Below, piece after piece: positions 1-7,329 of a DNA stretch of 56,021 bases; within the stretch, counting starts at the first letter, position 1; each line of letters opens with the position of its first letter. Location: assembly GCA_017454335.1 (NCBI GenBank), contig JAFTDE010000028.1, positions 1 through 56,021 of the forward strand, written 5' to 3'. A program made the translations under genes and the position numbers. The notes under the pieces were generated by a model. The model saw only the letters and a list, made by a program, of their open reading frames with translations. It searched no databases and was not told the DNA's origin. Source of the DNA: Bacteroidales bacterium. GTDB taxonomy: Bacteria; Bacteroidota; Bacteroidia; Bacteroidales; UBA932.

Positions 1-172
1 ATGAGCAATAGTGCAAAGAATCCAGTTGACCCAGCGGGGGCTGGTTGATAGCATACTTGACATTGCCCATAATGAGCGTATCGCGTACCTGACGAGTCGT
101 GCTGCTCCAGCCATAAAGCGGGAGAAACAATAAGGCCCACAGGCACACACAAATATGCATCTTTAGCTTCAT
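1..172 (-). CDS. Exported protein of unknown function, N-terminal fragment cut by the window edge
   Basis: The frame stays open for 57 codons from an ATG at 172 to the left edge. The first ~23 residues look like a signal peptide: MKLKMH, then a hydrophobic stretch (ICVCLWALLFLPLYG). The visible mature part shows no domain I recognise. A good promoter match lies just upstream (-33 TTTG at 221-224, 20-nt spacer, -7 TACCTTTA at 193-200), which supports a real gene. Base composition is lower in GC than in the neighbouring genes. The family cannot be assigned from this fragment. Confidence 0.55.
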   Translation of the reverse strand, partial: MKLKMHICVCLWALLFLPLYGWSSTTRQVRDTLIMGNVKYAINQPPLGQLDSLHYCS

Positions 173-192
173 ATGTTTCCGATTTAACGGCT

Positions 193-224
193 TAAAGGTA
201 AGCATTTTCAGCCATATGGACAAA
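193..224 (-). promoter_or_regulatory. Bacteroidota-type promoter for the left-edge gene
   Basis: Read on the minus strand: TTTG (221-224), 20-nt spacer, TACCTTTA (193-200), one mismatch from the TAnnTTTG -7 consensus. It sits about 20 nt before the start at 172. Its -33 box overlaps the T-tract of the terminator at 221-256. Confidence 0.5.
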
Positions 225-256
225 AGAAAGGCCCCCTGGAGACTCTCCAGAGGGCC
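221..256 (-). terminator. Intrinsic terminator downstream of the transglycosylase unit
   Basis: A 12-bp stem with one mismatch (230-241 paired with 245-256) and a 3-nt loop (242-244). On the minus strand it is followed by a T-rich run (CTTTCTTTTG). It would end the transcript that comes through the lytic transglycosylase gene. Confidence 0.75.
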
Positions 257-291
257 AAACAGGTTCAGGGCTATTGCCCGAAGACTACGGC

Positions 292-454
292 TCACCGCCG
301 GCAGCGGCAGCAGCCGATGAGGATGTCGAACGGGCGCTGCGCCAGTAGTTTGAAATCGTGCTCAATCCTGGCGTCAGGCGGAATGGAGCCAGGCGTGCAC
401 GGCACCGAAGCGGCGGGCGGCGAGATCTTCGGGTGAAAGCATAAAAAAAATCAT
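292..454 (-). pseudogene. Possible small gene with a one-base frameshift, function unknown
   Basis: On the minus strand a frame starts at ATG 454 (or 442) and reads MLSPEDLAARRFGAVHAWL until a TGA at 376-374. The coding signature (G/C at third positions) then continues one frame over as DARIEHDFKLLAQRPFDIL, ending at a TGA at 294-292. Joining the halves by skipping one base gives a protein of about 53 residues. It lies between the transglycosylase stop and its terminator, so it would be the last gene of that transcript. I do not recognise the family. A sequencing or assembly indel, a real mutation, or +1 frameshifting at the TGA could each explain it; alternatively the stretch is not coding. 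Confidence 0.3.
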
Positions 455-463
455 TTATGATGC

Positions 464-1333
464 TCAGCGGACCTGCGGGATGACGATCTGGTACTCCTTG
501 TGGGAGGCGTTGTTCAGTTTGTCTTCGCGCAGCCAGAGGTTGGCCGACCGCAGCTGGGCATAGGTAATCCCGTATTGTGCGGCGAAGGCCACCAGGCTCT
601 CGACCGGATCCGTCGTCCGCACGACCGTACGCGGCGGCAGATAGGGATAATAATCTTCCTCCTCCACATGGAATCCGAAACTGTCCGGATCCTCGAACAG
701 GCGCTTGGCCGCCAGGATGCGGAACATATAGCGCATCGTCTCCGGCAGCATCCACAGCTGCATGGCGCTCTTCTGCTGCTGGGCGTTCAGCATGCGGCTG
801 ACACCCGCCTGTCCGGCGTTGTAGCTGGCCGCCACGGTCATCCAGTCCCCGTACTTGGCATAGGCCTCCTTCAGATAGCGGCAGGCCGCCTCGGTCGATT
901 TGCGGATGTTGTAGCGCTCGTCCACGTTGGCATTGACTTCCAGCCCGTATGCCCGAGCCGTGGCGGACATGAACTGCCACAGGCCGGCGGCACCGGCCGT
1001 CGATACGCTGGACGGGTCCAGGTTGCTCTCGATGACCATGAGGTACTTCAGGTCCTCCGGAATGCCGTTCTCGCGCAGGACAGGCTCGACCTCGGCGAAA
1101 ATCCGGCGTGAGCGCTTCAGCATCAGCGTCGAGGTGGTGTGCATGTACGTGAATGTGATCAGCTCCCGGTCCATCCGCTCGATCATGTCGTTGTTGTCGA
1201 AGCGTATCGTCTCGTCGGCGAAGCGCATCGAACGCGGGACCTTGGGCGGCTGGGCTGCGGCGGACAGGCACGTCAGGCCCAGGGCCAATAAAAAAAGGAA
1301 GCGGAGCATCGTTGGTTTGGACATAGTCTTCAT
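464..1333 (-). CDS. MltD-like lytic transglycosylase
   Basis: Exported enzyme that cleaves the MurNAc-GlcNAc bond of peptidoglycan, forming 1,6-anhydro ends. After a signal peptide (MLRFLFLLALGL...AAAQ) comes an SLT domain: the catalytic Glu is in VIESNLDP (E102), followed by GAAGLWQFM and an ASYNAG motif. The last ~45 residues (ESLVAFAAQYGI...EYQIVIP) resemble a single LysM peptidoglycan-binding repeat. The start is uncertain: M1 (1333), M4 (1324) and M9 (1309) are all possible. The -7 box at 1344-1351 lies so close to M1 that M4 or M9 fits better. Length is short for MltD, which usually carries more LysM repeats. Confidence 0.85.
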   Translation of the reverse strand: MKTMSKPTMLRFLFLLALGLTCLSAAAQPPKVPRSMRFADETIRFDNNDMIERMDRELITFTYMHTTSTLMLKRSRRIFAEVEPVLRENGIPEDLKYLMVIESNLDPSSVSTAGAAGLWQFMSATARAYGLEVNANVDERYNIRKSTEAACRYLKEAYAKYGDWMTVAASYNAGQAGVSRMLNAQQQKSAMQLWMLPETMRYMFRILAAKRLFEDPDSFGFHVEEEDYYPYLPPRTVVRTTDPVESLVAFAAQYGITYAQLRSANLWLREDKLNNASHKEYQIVIPQVR

Positions 1334-1343
1334 GTTATCTATA

Positions 1344-1351
1344 CAAAGATA
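1344..1351 (-). promoter_or_regulatory. -7 box for the lytic transglycosylase
   Basis: TATCTTTG on the minus strand matches TAnnTTTG. No clear -33 TTTG at 19-21 nt upstream. Confidence 0.4.
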
Positions 1352-1373
1352 GCAAACCCTTACGTTTTTTTGC

Positions 1374-1381
1374 TAAATTCG
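1374..1381 (+). promoter_or_regulatory. -7 box for the prolyl oligopeptidase
   Basis: TAAATTCG, one mismatch from TAnnTTTG, ending 27 nt before the ATG at 1409. The -33 element is not obvious. Confidence 0.35.
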
Positions 1382-1408
1382 TGACGATAATCTGAAAAAC
1401 CTGACAAC

Positions 1409-3562
1409 ATGAAGAAATATTGGATTATGCTGCTTTCCGCATGTACTCTGGCAGCCTGCAACGGCTCGAACCAGAAGATCGCCTATCCCGTCGCCGAGCG
1501 CGAAGACGTCGTCGAAGACTATTTCGGCACGCCGGTCGCGGATCCCTACCGCTGGATGGAAGATGACACCACCACCCGGGTCAAGGCCTGGGTGCAGGCC
1601 GAGAACGCCATCACCCGGGAATACCTGGACGCCATTCCCTTCCGCCAGGCCCTGCTGCGCCGGCTGACCGACCTCAACAATTACGAAAAGATCGGGGTGC
1701 CGTTCAAGAAGGCCGGCAAATACTATTTCTTCCGCAACGACGGGCTGCAGAACCAGAGCGTGCTGTACGTCAAGGACGCACTGGACGCCCCGGCGGAAGT
1801 TCTGCTGGATCCGAACACCCTGTCGGCGGACGGAACCGTCGCCCTGAAGGGATACAATTTCTCCAAGGACGGCCGTTACCTGGCCTATACCATCTCCCGC
1901 AGCGGCAGCGACTGGTCCGAGATCTACGTGATGGACCTGCAGACGCGCCGGCCCACCTCCGACCACATCGTCTGGGTCAAGTTCTCCAGCGCGTCCTGGT
2001 ACGGCAACGGATTCTTCTACAGCACCTACCCCACCCCCGAAGCGGGAAAGGAGCTGTCCGCCGTCAACGAGAACCACATGATCTACTACCACCGCCTCGG
2101 CGACCCGCAGTCGCGTGACCAGCTGGTCTACCAGGACAAGCGCTACCCCAAGCGCTTCTATTCCGGATTCACGGACGAGCAGGAACGCTTCCTGTTCATC
2201 TCCGAGGACGGCAGCAACCTGGGCAACCGGCTGTTCCTGCGCGACTTGCACAAGAAAGGCGCCGACTATGTCGAGATCGCCTCGGATGACAGCAAGTCCT
2301 ACGATGTCGTGGAGGTCTCCGGAGACGAATTCTTCGTCGTCACCAACAACGGCGCTCCGCTGTACAAACTAATGAAGGGATCCGCCGCCAAACCGCATTT
2401 CTCGCAGTGGGAAACGGTCATCCCGGAATCCGATGCCGTCATCGAGTCCGTCCAGCTGATCGGCAGCAAGCTCGTCGTCACCTACAACCGGGATGCGTCC
2501 TCGCACGCCTACATCTATTCCCGGGACGGCGTCCTGGAGCGCGAAATCGCCCTGCCGGCCCTGGGATCCGTCTCGTTCAGCGGGCGCGAAGGAGACGACG
2601 AAGCCTTCTTCTCCTTCTCCTCCTTCAATTTCCCGCCCACCATCTACAAGTTCAACCCCGGCACCGGCGCGTCCGAGAAGTACATGGCCCCGCTGGTGCA
2701 GTTCCTCCCCGAAGATTACGTCTGCGAGCAGGTCTTCTTCCCCAGCAAGGACGGCACACGTATCCCGATGTTCCTGACGTATCGCAAGGACCTGGAGCGC
2801 GACGGCCGCAACCCGGTATACCTGTACGGTTACGGCGGATTCAACATCAGCCTGACGCCCGGATTCTCGGCCACCCGCATCCCCTTCCTGGAGAACGGCG
2901 GCATCTATGCCAGCGTGAACCTGCGCGGCGGCGGCGAATACGGCGAGGCGTGGCACCTGGCCGGCACCAAGATGCAGAAGCAGAACGTGTTCGACGACTG
3001 CATCGCGGCAGCGGAATACCTGATTGCCGAGAAGTACACTTCGGCGGACAAGCTCTGCCTGGCCGGTGCGTCCAACGGCGGCCTGCTGGTCGGCGCGGTC
3101 GTCAACCAGCGGCCGGACCTGTTCGCCGTCGCCCTGCCCGGCGTAGGCGTGATGGACATGCTGCGCTACCACAAGTTCACGATCGGATGGAACTGGGCCT
3201 CGGACTACGGCACCAGCGAAGACAGCCCGGAGATGTTCCGCTATCTGTACGGATACTCTCCCCTGCACACCATCCAGGACGGCGGCAAGCCCTATCCGGC
3301 CATCCTCGTGACCACCGCGGACCACGACGACCGGGTTGTTCCCGCCCATTCCTTCAAGTACACGGCCACCCTGCAGGCCGCCCGGACCGGGGACAAGCCC
3401 AAGCTGATCCTGATCGGGACCGATGCCGGGCACGGCTCCGGCAAGCCTATCAGCAAGGTCCTGCAGGAACAGGCGGACAGCTGGGGATTTGCGATGTGGA
3501 ACCTGGGCATGAAGCCGGAATTCACCAACTTCGCCCCCGGGGACAGCGTTCCGGACCGCTGA
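1409..3562 (+). CDS. Prolyl oligopeptidase, S9A family, lipoprotein
   Basis: Serine peptidase that cuts short peptides after proline. The N-terminus MKKYWIMLLSACTLAAC is a lipoprotein signal with the lipid-modified Cys after LAA. A seven-bladed beta-propeller region follows, and then the alpha/beta-hydrolase domain. The catalytic triad is S555 (GASNGG), D641 (DHDDRVVP) and H675 (DAGHGSG), matching the porcine enzyme's S554/D641/H680 layout. Length (717 residues) is normal for the family. Oddly, coding signature continues in the same frame past the TGA at 3560-3562 into the M15 peptidase that follows. Confidence 0.95.
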   Translation: MKKYWIMLLSACTLAACNGSNQKIAYPVAEREDVVEDYFGTPVADPYRWMEDDTTTRVKAWVQAENAITREYLDAIPFRQALLRRLTDLNNYEKIGVPFKKAGKYYFFRNDGLQNQSVLYVKDALDAPAEVLLDPNTLSADGTVALKGYNFSKDGRYLAYTISRSGSDWSEIYVMDLQTRRPTSDHIVWVKFSSASWYGNGFFYSTYPTPEAGKELSAVNENHMIYYHRLGDPQSRDQLVYQDKRYPKRFYSGFTDEQERFLFISEDGSNLGNRLFLRDLHKKGADYVEIASDDSKSYDVVEVSGDEFFVVTNNGAPLYKLMKGSAAKPHFSQWETVIPESDAVIESVQLIGSKLVVTYNRDASSHAYIYSRDGVLEREIALPALGSVSFSGREGDDEAFFSFSSFNFPPTIYKFNPGTGASEKYMAPLVQFLPEDYVCEQVFFPSKDGTRIPMFLTYRKDLERDGRNPVYLYGYGGFNISLTPGFSATRIPFLENGGIYASVNLRGGGEYGEAWHLAGTKMQKQNVFDDCIAAAEYLIAEKYTSADKLCLAGASNGGLLVGAVVNQRPDLFAVALPGVGVMDMLRYHKFTIGWNWASDYGTSEDSPEMFRYLYGYSPLHTIQDGGKPYPAILVTTADHDDRVVPAHSFKYTATLQAARTGDKPKLILIGTDAGHGSGKPISKVLQEQADSWGFAMWNLGMKPEFTNFAPGDSVPDR

Positions 3563-3628
3563 CTGGCCCGCCTGGGAGCGGACAGCTTCTTCCGGAACCA
3601 GGCCATTCCGGATTCCATCTTCGCGCGG

Positions 3629-4162
3629 ATGCAGGGTCGCTCCTATCCCCCGGACTGTCCCGTGGCGCGGGAAGATCTGCGTTACCTGCAGGTGCTGCAC
3701 CGGAATGCCGAAGGGCAGGTGCTGGTCGGTGAAATGATTGCCGGCCGGCAGGTGGCGGACGAGTTGCTGGAAATCCTGCGCGAACTGTTCGATGCCGGCT
3801 ATCCGATCGAGCGCATGCGCCTGGTCGAGCTGTATGACGGCGACGACGAAGCCTCGATGCAGGCGAACAACAGCTCCTGCTTCAACTACCGCAGCATCTC
3901 CACCACGCAGCTGCCGTCCAAGCACGGCCGCGGCGAGGCCGTGGACATCAATCCGCTGTACAACCCCAGCATCCGCACGCGGGCGGACGGGTCACGCCTC
4001 ATCGAGCCCGCCACCGGAACGCCCTACCTGGACCGCAGCGGCGATTTCCCCTACAAGATCGTACGCGGCGATCCGTGCTGGCAGGCGTTCCGCAGGCACG
4101 GTTTCGTCTGGGGCGGAGGCTGGGCCAGCCGCAAGGACTACCAGCATTTCGAGAAACCCTGA
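3629..4162 (+). CDS. M15-family peptidoglycan carboxypeptidase, start uncertain
   Basis: D-alanyl-D-alanine carboxypeptidase-type (VanY/M15) metallopeptidase. Zinc ligands are visible: H99 and D106 in SKHGRGEAVDI and H173 in YQHFE. The only ATG is at 3629, but family-like sequence (SFFRNQAIPDSIFARM) begins upstream, in the same frame, right after the prolyl oligopeptidase stop. There is no ATG, GTG or TTG in those 22 codons and no signal peptide, although most relatives are exported. Either the real product starts at a non-standard codon, or it is the C-terminal half of a fusion split by the TGA, or it is a 5'-truncated gene. The catalytic core looks intact. Confidence 0.8.
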   Translation: MQGRSYPPDCPVAREDLRYLQVLHRNAEGQVLVGEMIAGRQVADELLEILRELFDAGYPIERMRLVELYDGDDEASMQANNSSCFNYRSISTTQLPSKHGRGEAVDINPLYNPSIRTRADGSRLIEPATGTPYLDRSGDFPYKIVRGDPCWQAFRRHGFVWGGGWASRKDYQHFEKP

Positions 4163-4177
4163 GCGGAACGGGACATC

Positions 4178-4216
4178 AAAAAAACGCTTCTCCTCGACGA
4201 GGGGAAGCGTTTTTTT
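4178..4216. terminator. Bidirectional intrinsic terminator
   Basis: An 11-bp stem with one G-T pair (4185-4195 with 4199-4209) around a 3-nt loop. It is flanked by an A-run on the left and a T-run on the right, so it works for both the M15 gene and the convergent beta-barrel gene. Confidence 0.9.
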
Positions 4217-4230
4217 GTGCGATATACGGC

Positions 4231-4854
4231 CTAGAACCGGTATCCCAAGCCGAAACGGTACATAGCCCGGGTGATGCTCATGTTGTCCGTGTTGGAAGAG
4301 AGCTGCAGCAGTCCGTGGTCATATCCGATCACCAGCTGGTAACGGTCATAAACATCAACACCGACACCCAGACCCAGATAGAAGTTCAGGCGCTTGCGGG
4401 CATCCGCGTTGAGATTGTCCTCATAGCAGTTCAGCGTGGTCTTGTAACCGTCACTCTTGTATACGGCCTTGTGGCTCAAACCGAACTGGATGGTCGGGCC
4501 TGCCTGGGCGAAGAGTTTGATCATGTCATTCAGGCGGTAGGTATACTCTGCCATCACGGGGATGTTCAGGTCGACCTCGCTCAAATGGGCGCCATAGTAG
4601 ATCGAACTGTGGGATCCGCCGGAGAAAGCCAGATTGACACCCGGCACGAGGGACAGGTTGGTCAGGACATCATCCAGGGGATAATAGTACTTGGCCCCCA
4701 GGAAGATACCGCGCTGCGTACTGGCATTATGGCGATACTCGATATCCCGGTTGACGAGATATCCGGCTTCCGCCACCAACTGAGCTCCGGCATCTACGCT
4801 GCACAGCAACGTCCAAAGAGCCACGAGGGCAAAAATGAGTTTTTTCATAGCCAT
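4231..4854 (-). CDS. Outer-membrane beta-barrel protein
   Basis: A 207-residue protein with a signal peptide (MKKLIFALVALWTLL...GAQ). Alternating hydrophobic strands run through the rest, which ends with a terminal Phe (FGLGYRF), the usual signal for outer-membrane barrel insertion. It resembles the small OMP_b-brl barrels common in Bacteroidota; no ligand can be inferred. The start may be M3 (4848), which gives a more typical MKK signal peptide. It follows the next barrel gene by 7 nt and is probably co-transcribed with it. Confidence 0.7.
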   Translation of the reverse strand: MAMKKLIFALVALWTLLCSVDAGAQLVAEAGYLVNRDIEYRHNASTQRGIFLGAKYYYPLDDVLTNLSLVPGVNLAFSGGSHSSIYYGAHLSEVDLNIPVMAEYTYRLNDMIKLFAQAGPTIQFGLSHKAVYKSDGYKTTLNCYEDNLNADARKRLNFYLGLGVGVDVYDRYQLVIGYDHGLLQLSSNTDNMSITRAMYRFGLGYRF

Positions 4855-4861
4855 GTGAAAA

Positions 4862-5305
4862 TTAGAACTGGTATCTCAGGCCCAACGATGCGCTCGTCCA
4901 AATCGGCGAGAAGGAAGGAACGACGCTGATGATGGGACGAAAATCCAGCGAAATCTGCAGCGGAATGGAGAAGTTGTACTCCACGCCCAATTCACCGACG
5001 ATACCGGCGCTCACGAATCCGCCATTATCCCCGTTGAAGAATCCGAGGTGTGCACCGGGGCCACCGTAGAATCCGAATCCGCCGCTGCGGAAAATGGTGA
5101 AATCATACACCGCGGAACCGCTGAATCCGGACTGGCACCAACCCAGGTCTGCATCCAGGAAGTCTCCGCCGATCCAATGCTGGTAGGAAAGGGCCGCACC
5201 GGCACCGTAGTTATAACCAAAACGAAGACCCAGGGCTTTGGGCTGGGCGGAAGCCACTGCGGCAAAAGCCAGCAGGGCGACAGTGATAGCAATGATTTTT
5301 TTCAT
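4862..5305 (-). CDS. Small outer-membrane beta-barrel protein
   Basis: A 147-residue protein: signal peptide MKKIIAITVALLAFAAVASAQ, then glycine- and aromatic-rich amphipathic strands, ending LGLRYQF. The start at 5305 is chosen because it begins the signal peptide and lies about 30 nt after a -7 box; an upstream in-frame ATG at 5347 would lie beyond that box. It is the first gene of a two-gene unit with the barrel at 4231-4854. The function is unknown; it is probably a structural or surface protein. Confidence 0.7.
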   Translation of the reverse strand: MKKIIAITVALLAFAAVASAQPKALGLRFGYNYGAGAALSYQHWIGGDFLDADLGWCQSGFSGSAVYDFTIFRSGGFGFYGGPGAHLGFFNGDNGGFVSAGIVGELGVEYNFSIPLQISLDFRPIISVVPSFSPIWTSASLGLRYQF

Positions 5306-5336
5306 CTTATTACTGGTTTTAACGTTGATTTCTACA

Positions 5337-5344
5337 CAAAAATA
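5337..5344 (-). promoter_or_regulatory. -7 box for the two beta-barrel genes
   Basis: TATTTTTG on the minus strand matches TAnnTTTG. It ends 31 nt before the start at 5305. Confidence 0.4.
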
Positions 5345-5356
5345 CAAATTATTCCT

Positions 5357-6796
5357 TTACAATGTATTGATCTGGCAATTCTCCAGCGTCATCAGCCCCA
5401 CGTCCTGCAGGGATCCGACGGACACGCAGCTGGCGTCCATCCCGTTGACGTGCAGGCCCTCGAGCGGCGTTTCCGGAATGCCCTTGATGCTGAACAGGCG
5501 CTGGCAGGAGTCCACCTGGACATCCTTGATCCAGATGTTGCTGAAGCGCGGCGTCAGCGGGGTGATTTCCAGTTCGGGATGCCGGTCGGCCAGGTTGCCG
5601 ACATAGGTACGCGATCCCAGCATGTCCCAGCCGAAAGCGTTCTTCAGGCCCGTCATGTGGATCTTCTCCAGCCAGATGTTCTCGACGCCGCCGCCCCGGT
5701 TGCGGCGGGTCTTGAAATAGAACCCGTTGCTGACATTGGCCAGCACGCAGTCATAGCAATAGACATTGCGGATGAAACCGGCGGTTTCCGATCCGCAGGT
5801 CAAGCCGCCGGGCCCCCGCAGGGCCAGGCAATGGCGGATGACGACGTTGGCCGTGGGCTTGTTCACCCGGATGCCGTCCTCACAGCGGCCGGACTTGAGG
5901 GTGAAGCAGTCATCCCCGCACGACAGGGTCACGTATTCGATCAGCACGTTCTGCGAAGAATCGATGTCGATCCCGTCGGTGCGGCCGCGCGTGCTGTACA
6001 CGCTGATGCCGCGGATGATGACGGAATCGCAATAGGTCGGGACCACGTTCCAGTAGAAGGAATCCCGGAAGGTGACGCCTTCGACCAGCACGTTGGAACA
6101 TTCAACCGGACCGAAGAACTCCGGATGGAAGAGCGGATTCTCCAGGCGGGCGCCCCGCTCCAGTCCGTCGTGGTTGTGGACGCTGTCATAGACGCGGCTC
6201 TCCACCGGAGAATCCATGTCGACGAACTGTTCGACCACCACACCGCTCATCATCTGTTTGTACAGCGGCGTATCCACGTCCGGATAAATCAGCGTTCCCT
6301 TGCCGGTGATGCCGATGTTCCGGGCTCCGCGCGCATAGATGCAGGCGCCGGTCGAGTACATCTCGATGCCCTCGTTGCGGGTGAGCACGGCCGGCAGGTA
6401 GTCCTCGATCTCGCCGCTGAAACGCAGCACAGCCCCTTCCTCGAGGTGCAGGCAGACCCCGTCCTTGAGGATGATGCGGCCGGTCAGCCACTCCCCGGCG
6501 GGGATGATGACCCGGCCCCCGCCCTGGGCGGACAGCCGGTCGATGCAGCGCTGGATGACAGCCGTACATTTGCGGTTCTGCCGCGCACCGCGGCGGCTGA
6601 TGTCTTCCCGGCGGTCCGCAAAGACCGGACGCTGCAGCTGCGGCATCTCGAAAGGCGCCTCGATCGGGGCGATGGTCTCGGGACAGACGGCGGCGCCGAC
6701 CTGGTCGGGGGAAGATACGGGTATGACGACGCGGCCTTGCGCGCAGACACAAAGCAGGCAGCACAGCGCCACCGGCAGCCAGCGCAGCCTAGTCAT
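5357..6796 (-). CDS. GH28-family (polygalacturonase-like) secreted glycoside hydrolase
   Basis: Right-handed beta-helix enzyme family acting on pectic galacturonan. A signal peptide is visible (LRWLPVALCCLLCVCAQG). The N-terminal beta-helix entry (VIIPAGEWLTG) is followed by the family motifs TDGIDID (D274), CGDDC (D295/D296) and FKTRR (K362). The conserved Gly-His-Gly motif, in contrast, reads RGPGGLTCGSE: the catalytic-site His is replaced by P329, so activity or specificity may differ. Its start overlaps the end of the upstream plug-domain lipoprotein gene by 8 nt, so the two are translationally coupled. No SusC/SusD pair is nearby. Confidence 0.85.
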   Translation of the reverse strand: MTRLRWLPVALCCLLCVCAQGRVVIPVSSPDQVGAAVCPETIAPIEAPFEMPQLQRPVFADRREDISRRGARQNRKCTAVIQRCIDRLSAQGGGRVIIPAGEWLTGRIILKDGVCLHLEEGAVLRFSGEIEDYLPAVLTRNEGIEMYSTGACIYARGARNIGITGKGTLIYPDVDTPLYKQMMSGVVVEQFVDMDSPVESRVYDSVHNHDGLERGARLENPLFHPEFFGPVECSNVLVEGVTFRDSFYWNVVPTYCDSVIIRGISVYSTRGRTDGIDIDSSQNVLIEYVTLSCGDDCFTLKSGRCEDGIRVNKPTANVVIRHCLALRGPGGLTCGSETAGFIRNVYCYDCVLANVSNGFYFKTRRNRGGGVENIWLEKIHMTGLKNAFGWDMLGSRTYVGNLADRHPELEITPLTPRFSNIWIKDVQVDSCQRLFSIKGIPETPLEGLHVNGMDASCVSVGSLQDVGLMTLENCQINTL

Positions 6797-7256
6797 CGGA
6801 CGGGCGGGCGCGTCTGGTCGTAATCAGGATGACGCCGTTGGCGCCGCGGGATCCGTACATCGACGTCGCGTTGTCCTTCAGGACATCGATCCGTTCGACA
6901 TCCATCGGCACGACGCTGGACAGGTCGTTCACTTCCACATTGTCCACGAAGATCAGCGGATCGTTGCTGCCGTTGATCGAACGCACGCCACGGATGCGGA
7001 TGGTCGGATTCTCATCGGAGCCGGACACCTCCACGCCGGCCACGCGGCCGCGGAGATAGGCGCCGATGGAAGGATAAGCGGCGATTTCATTCTGGCTCAC
7101 ATTGACATTGGAAACATTGTATGTCGACGTAGAGCGCTCTTCGGTCCCGTAACCATAGTTCACCCGGTCGTTGCTGGAATGGCGCGGAGTCTCCCGGGTG
7201 GGGCCGCAGGCGCAAACACAGGCGATCAGGGAAATAACAATCAGGATTTTTTTCAT
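6789..7256 (-). CDS. Stand-alone TonB-receptor plug-domain lipoprotein
   Basis: 155 residues: lipoprotein signal (MKKILIVISLIACVCAC), a ~40-residue low-complexity linker, then a plug domain like those in TonB-dependent receptors. The motifs are GRVAGVEV, IRIRGVRSI, PLIFVDNVEV, VERIDVLKD and YGSRGANGVILI. There is no beta-barrel after it, so it cannot be a transporter by itself. It may anchor to the membrane and bind a ligand or regulate another receptor (inference). It is first in a two-gene unit with the GH28 enzyme, overlapping it by 8 nt. Confidence 0.8.
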   Translation of the reverse strand: MKKILIVISLIACVCACGPTRETPRHSSNDRVNYGYGTEERSTSTYNVSNVNVSQNEIAAYPSIGAYLRGRVAGVEVSGSDENPTIRIRGVRSINGSNDPLIFVDNVEVNDLSSVVPMDVERIDVLKDNATSMYGSRGANGVILITTRRARPSDD

Positions 7257-7278
7257 GGCGGTTTTGCTTTTATTCCCC

Positions 7279-7286
7279 CAAATATA
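7279..7286 (-). promoter_or_regulatory. -7 box for the plug lipoprotein / GH28 unit
   Basis: TATATTTG on the minus strand, 22 nt before the start at 7256. It is back-to-back with the pfkA promoter. Confidence 0.45.
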
Positions 7287-7298
7287 GGAAATTATTTG

Positions 7299-7306
7299 TA
7301 GATTTG
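7299..7306 (+). promoter_or_regulatory. -7 box for pfkA
   Basis: TAGATTTG matches TAnnTTTG and ends 23 nt before the ATG at 7330. No clear -33 box at the usual spacing. Confidence 0.45.
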
Positions 7307-7329
7307 TATGGATTTAGACCAGCGAAACC

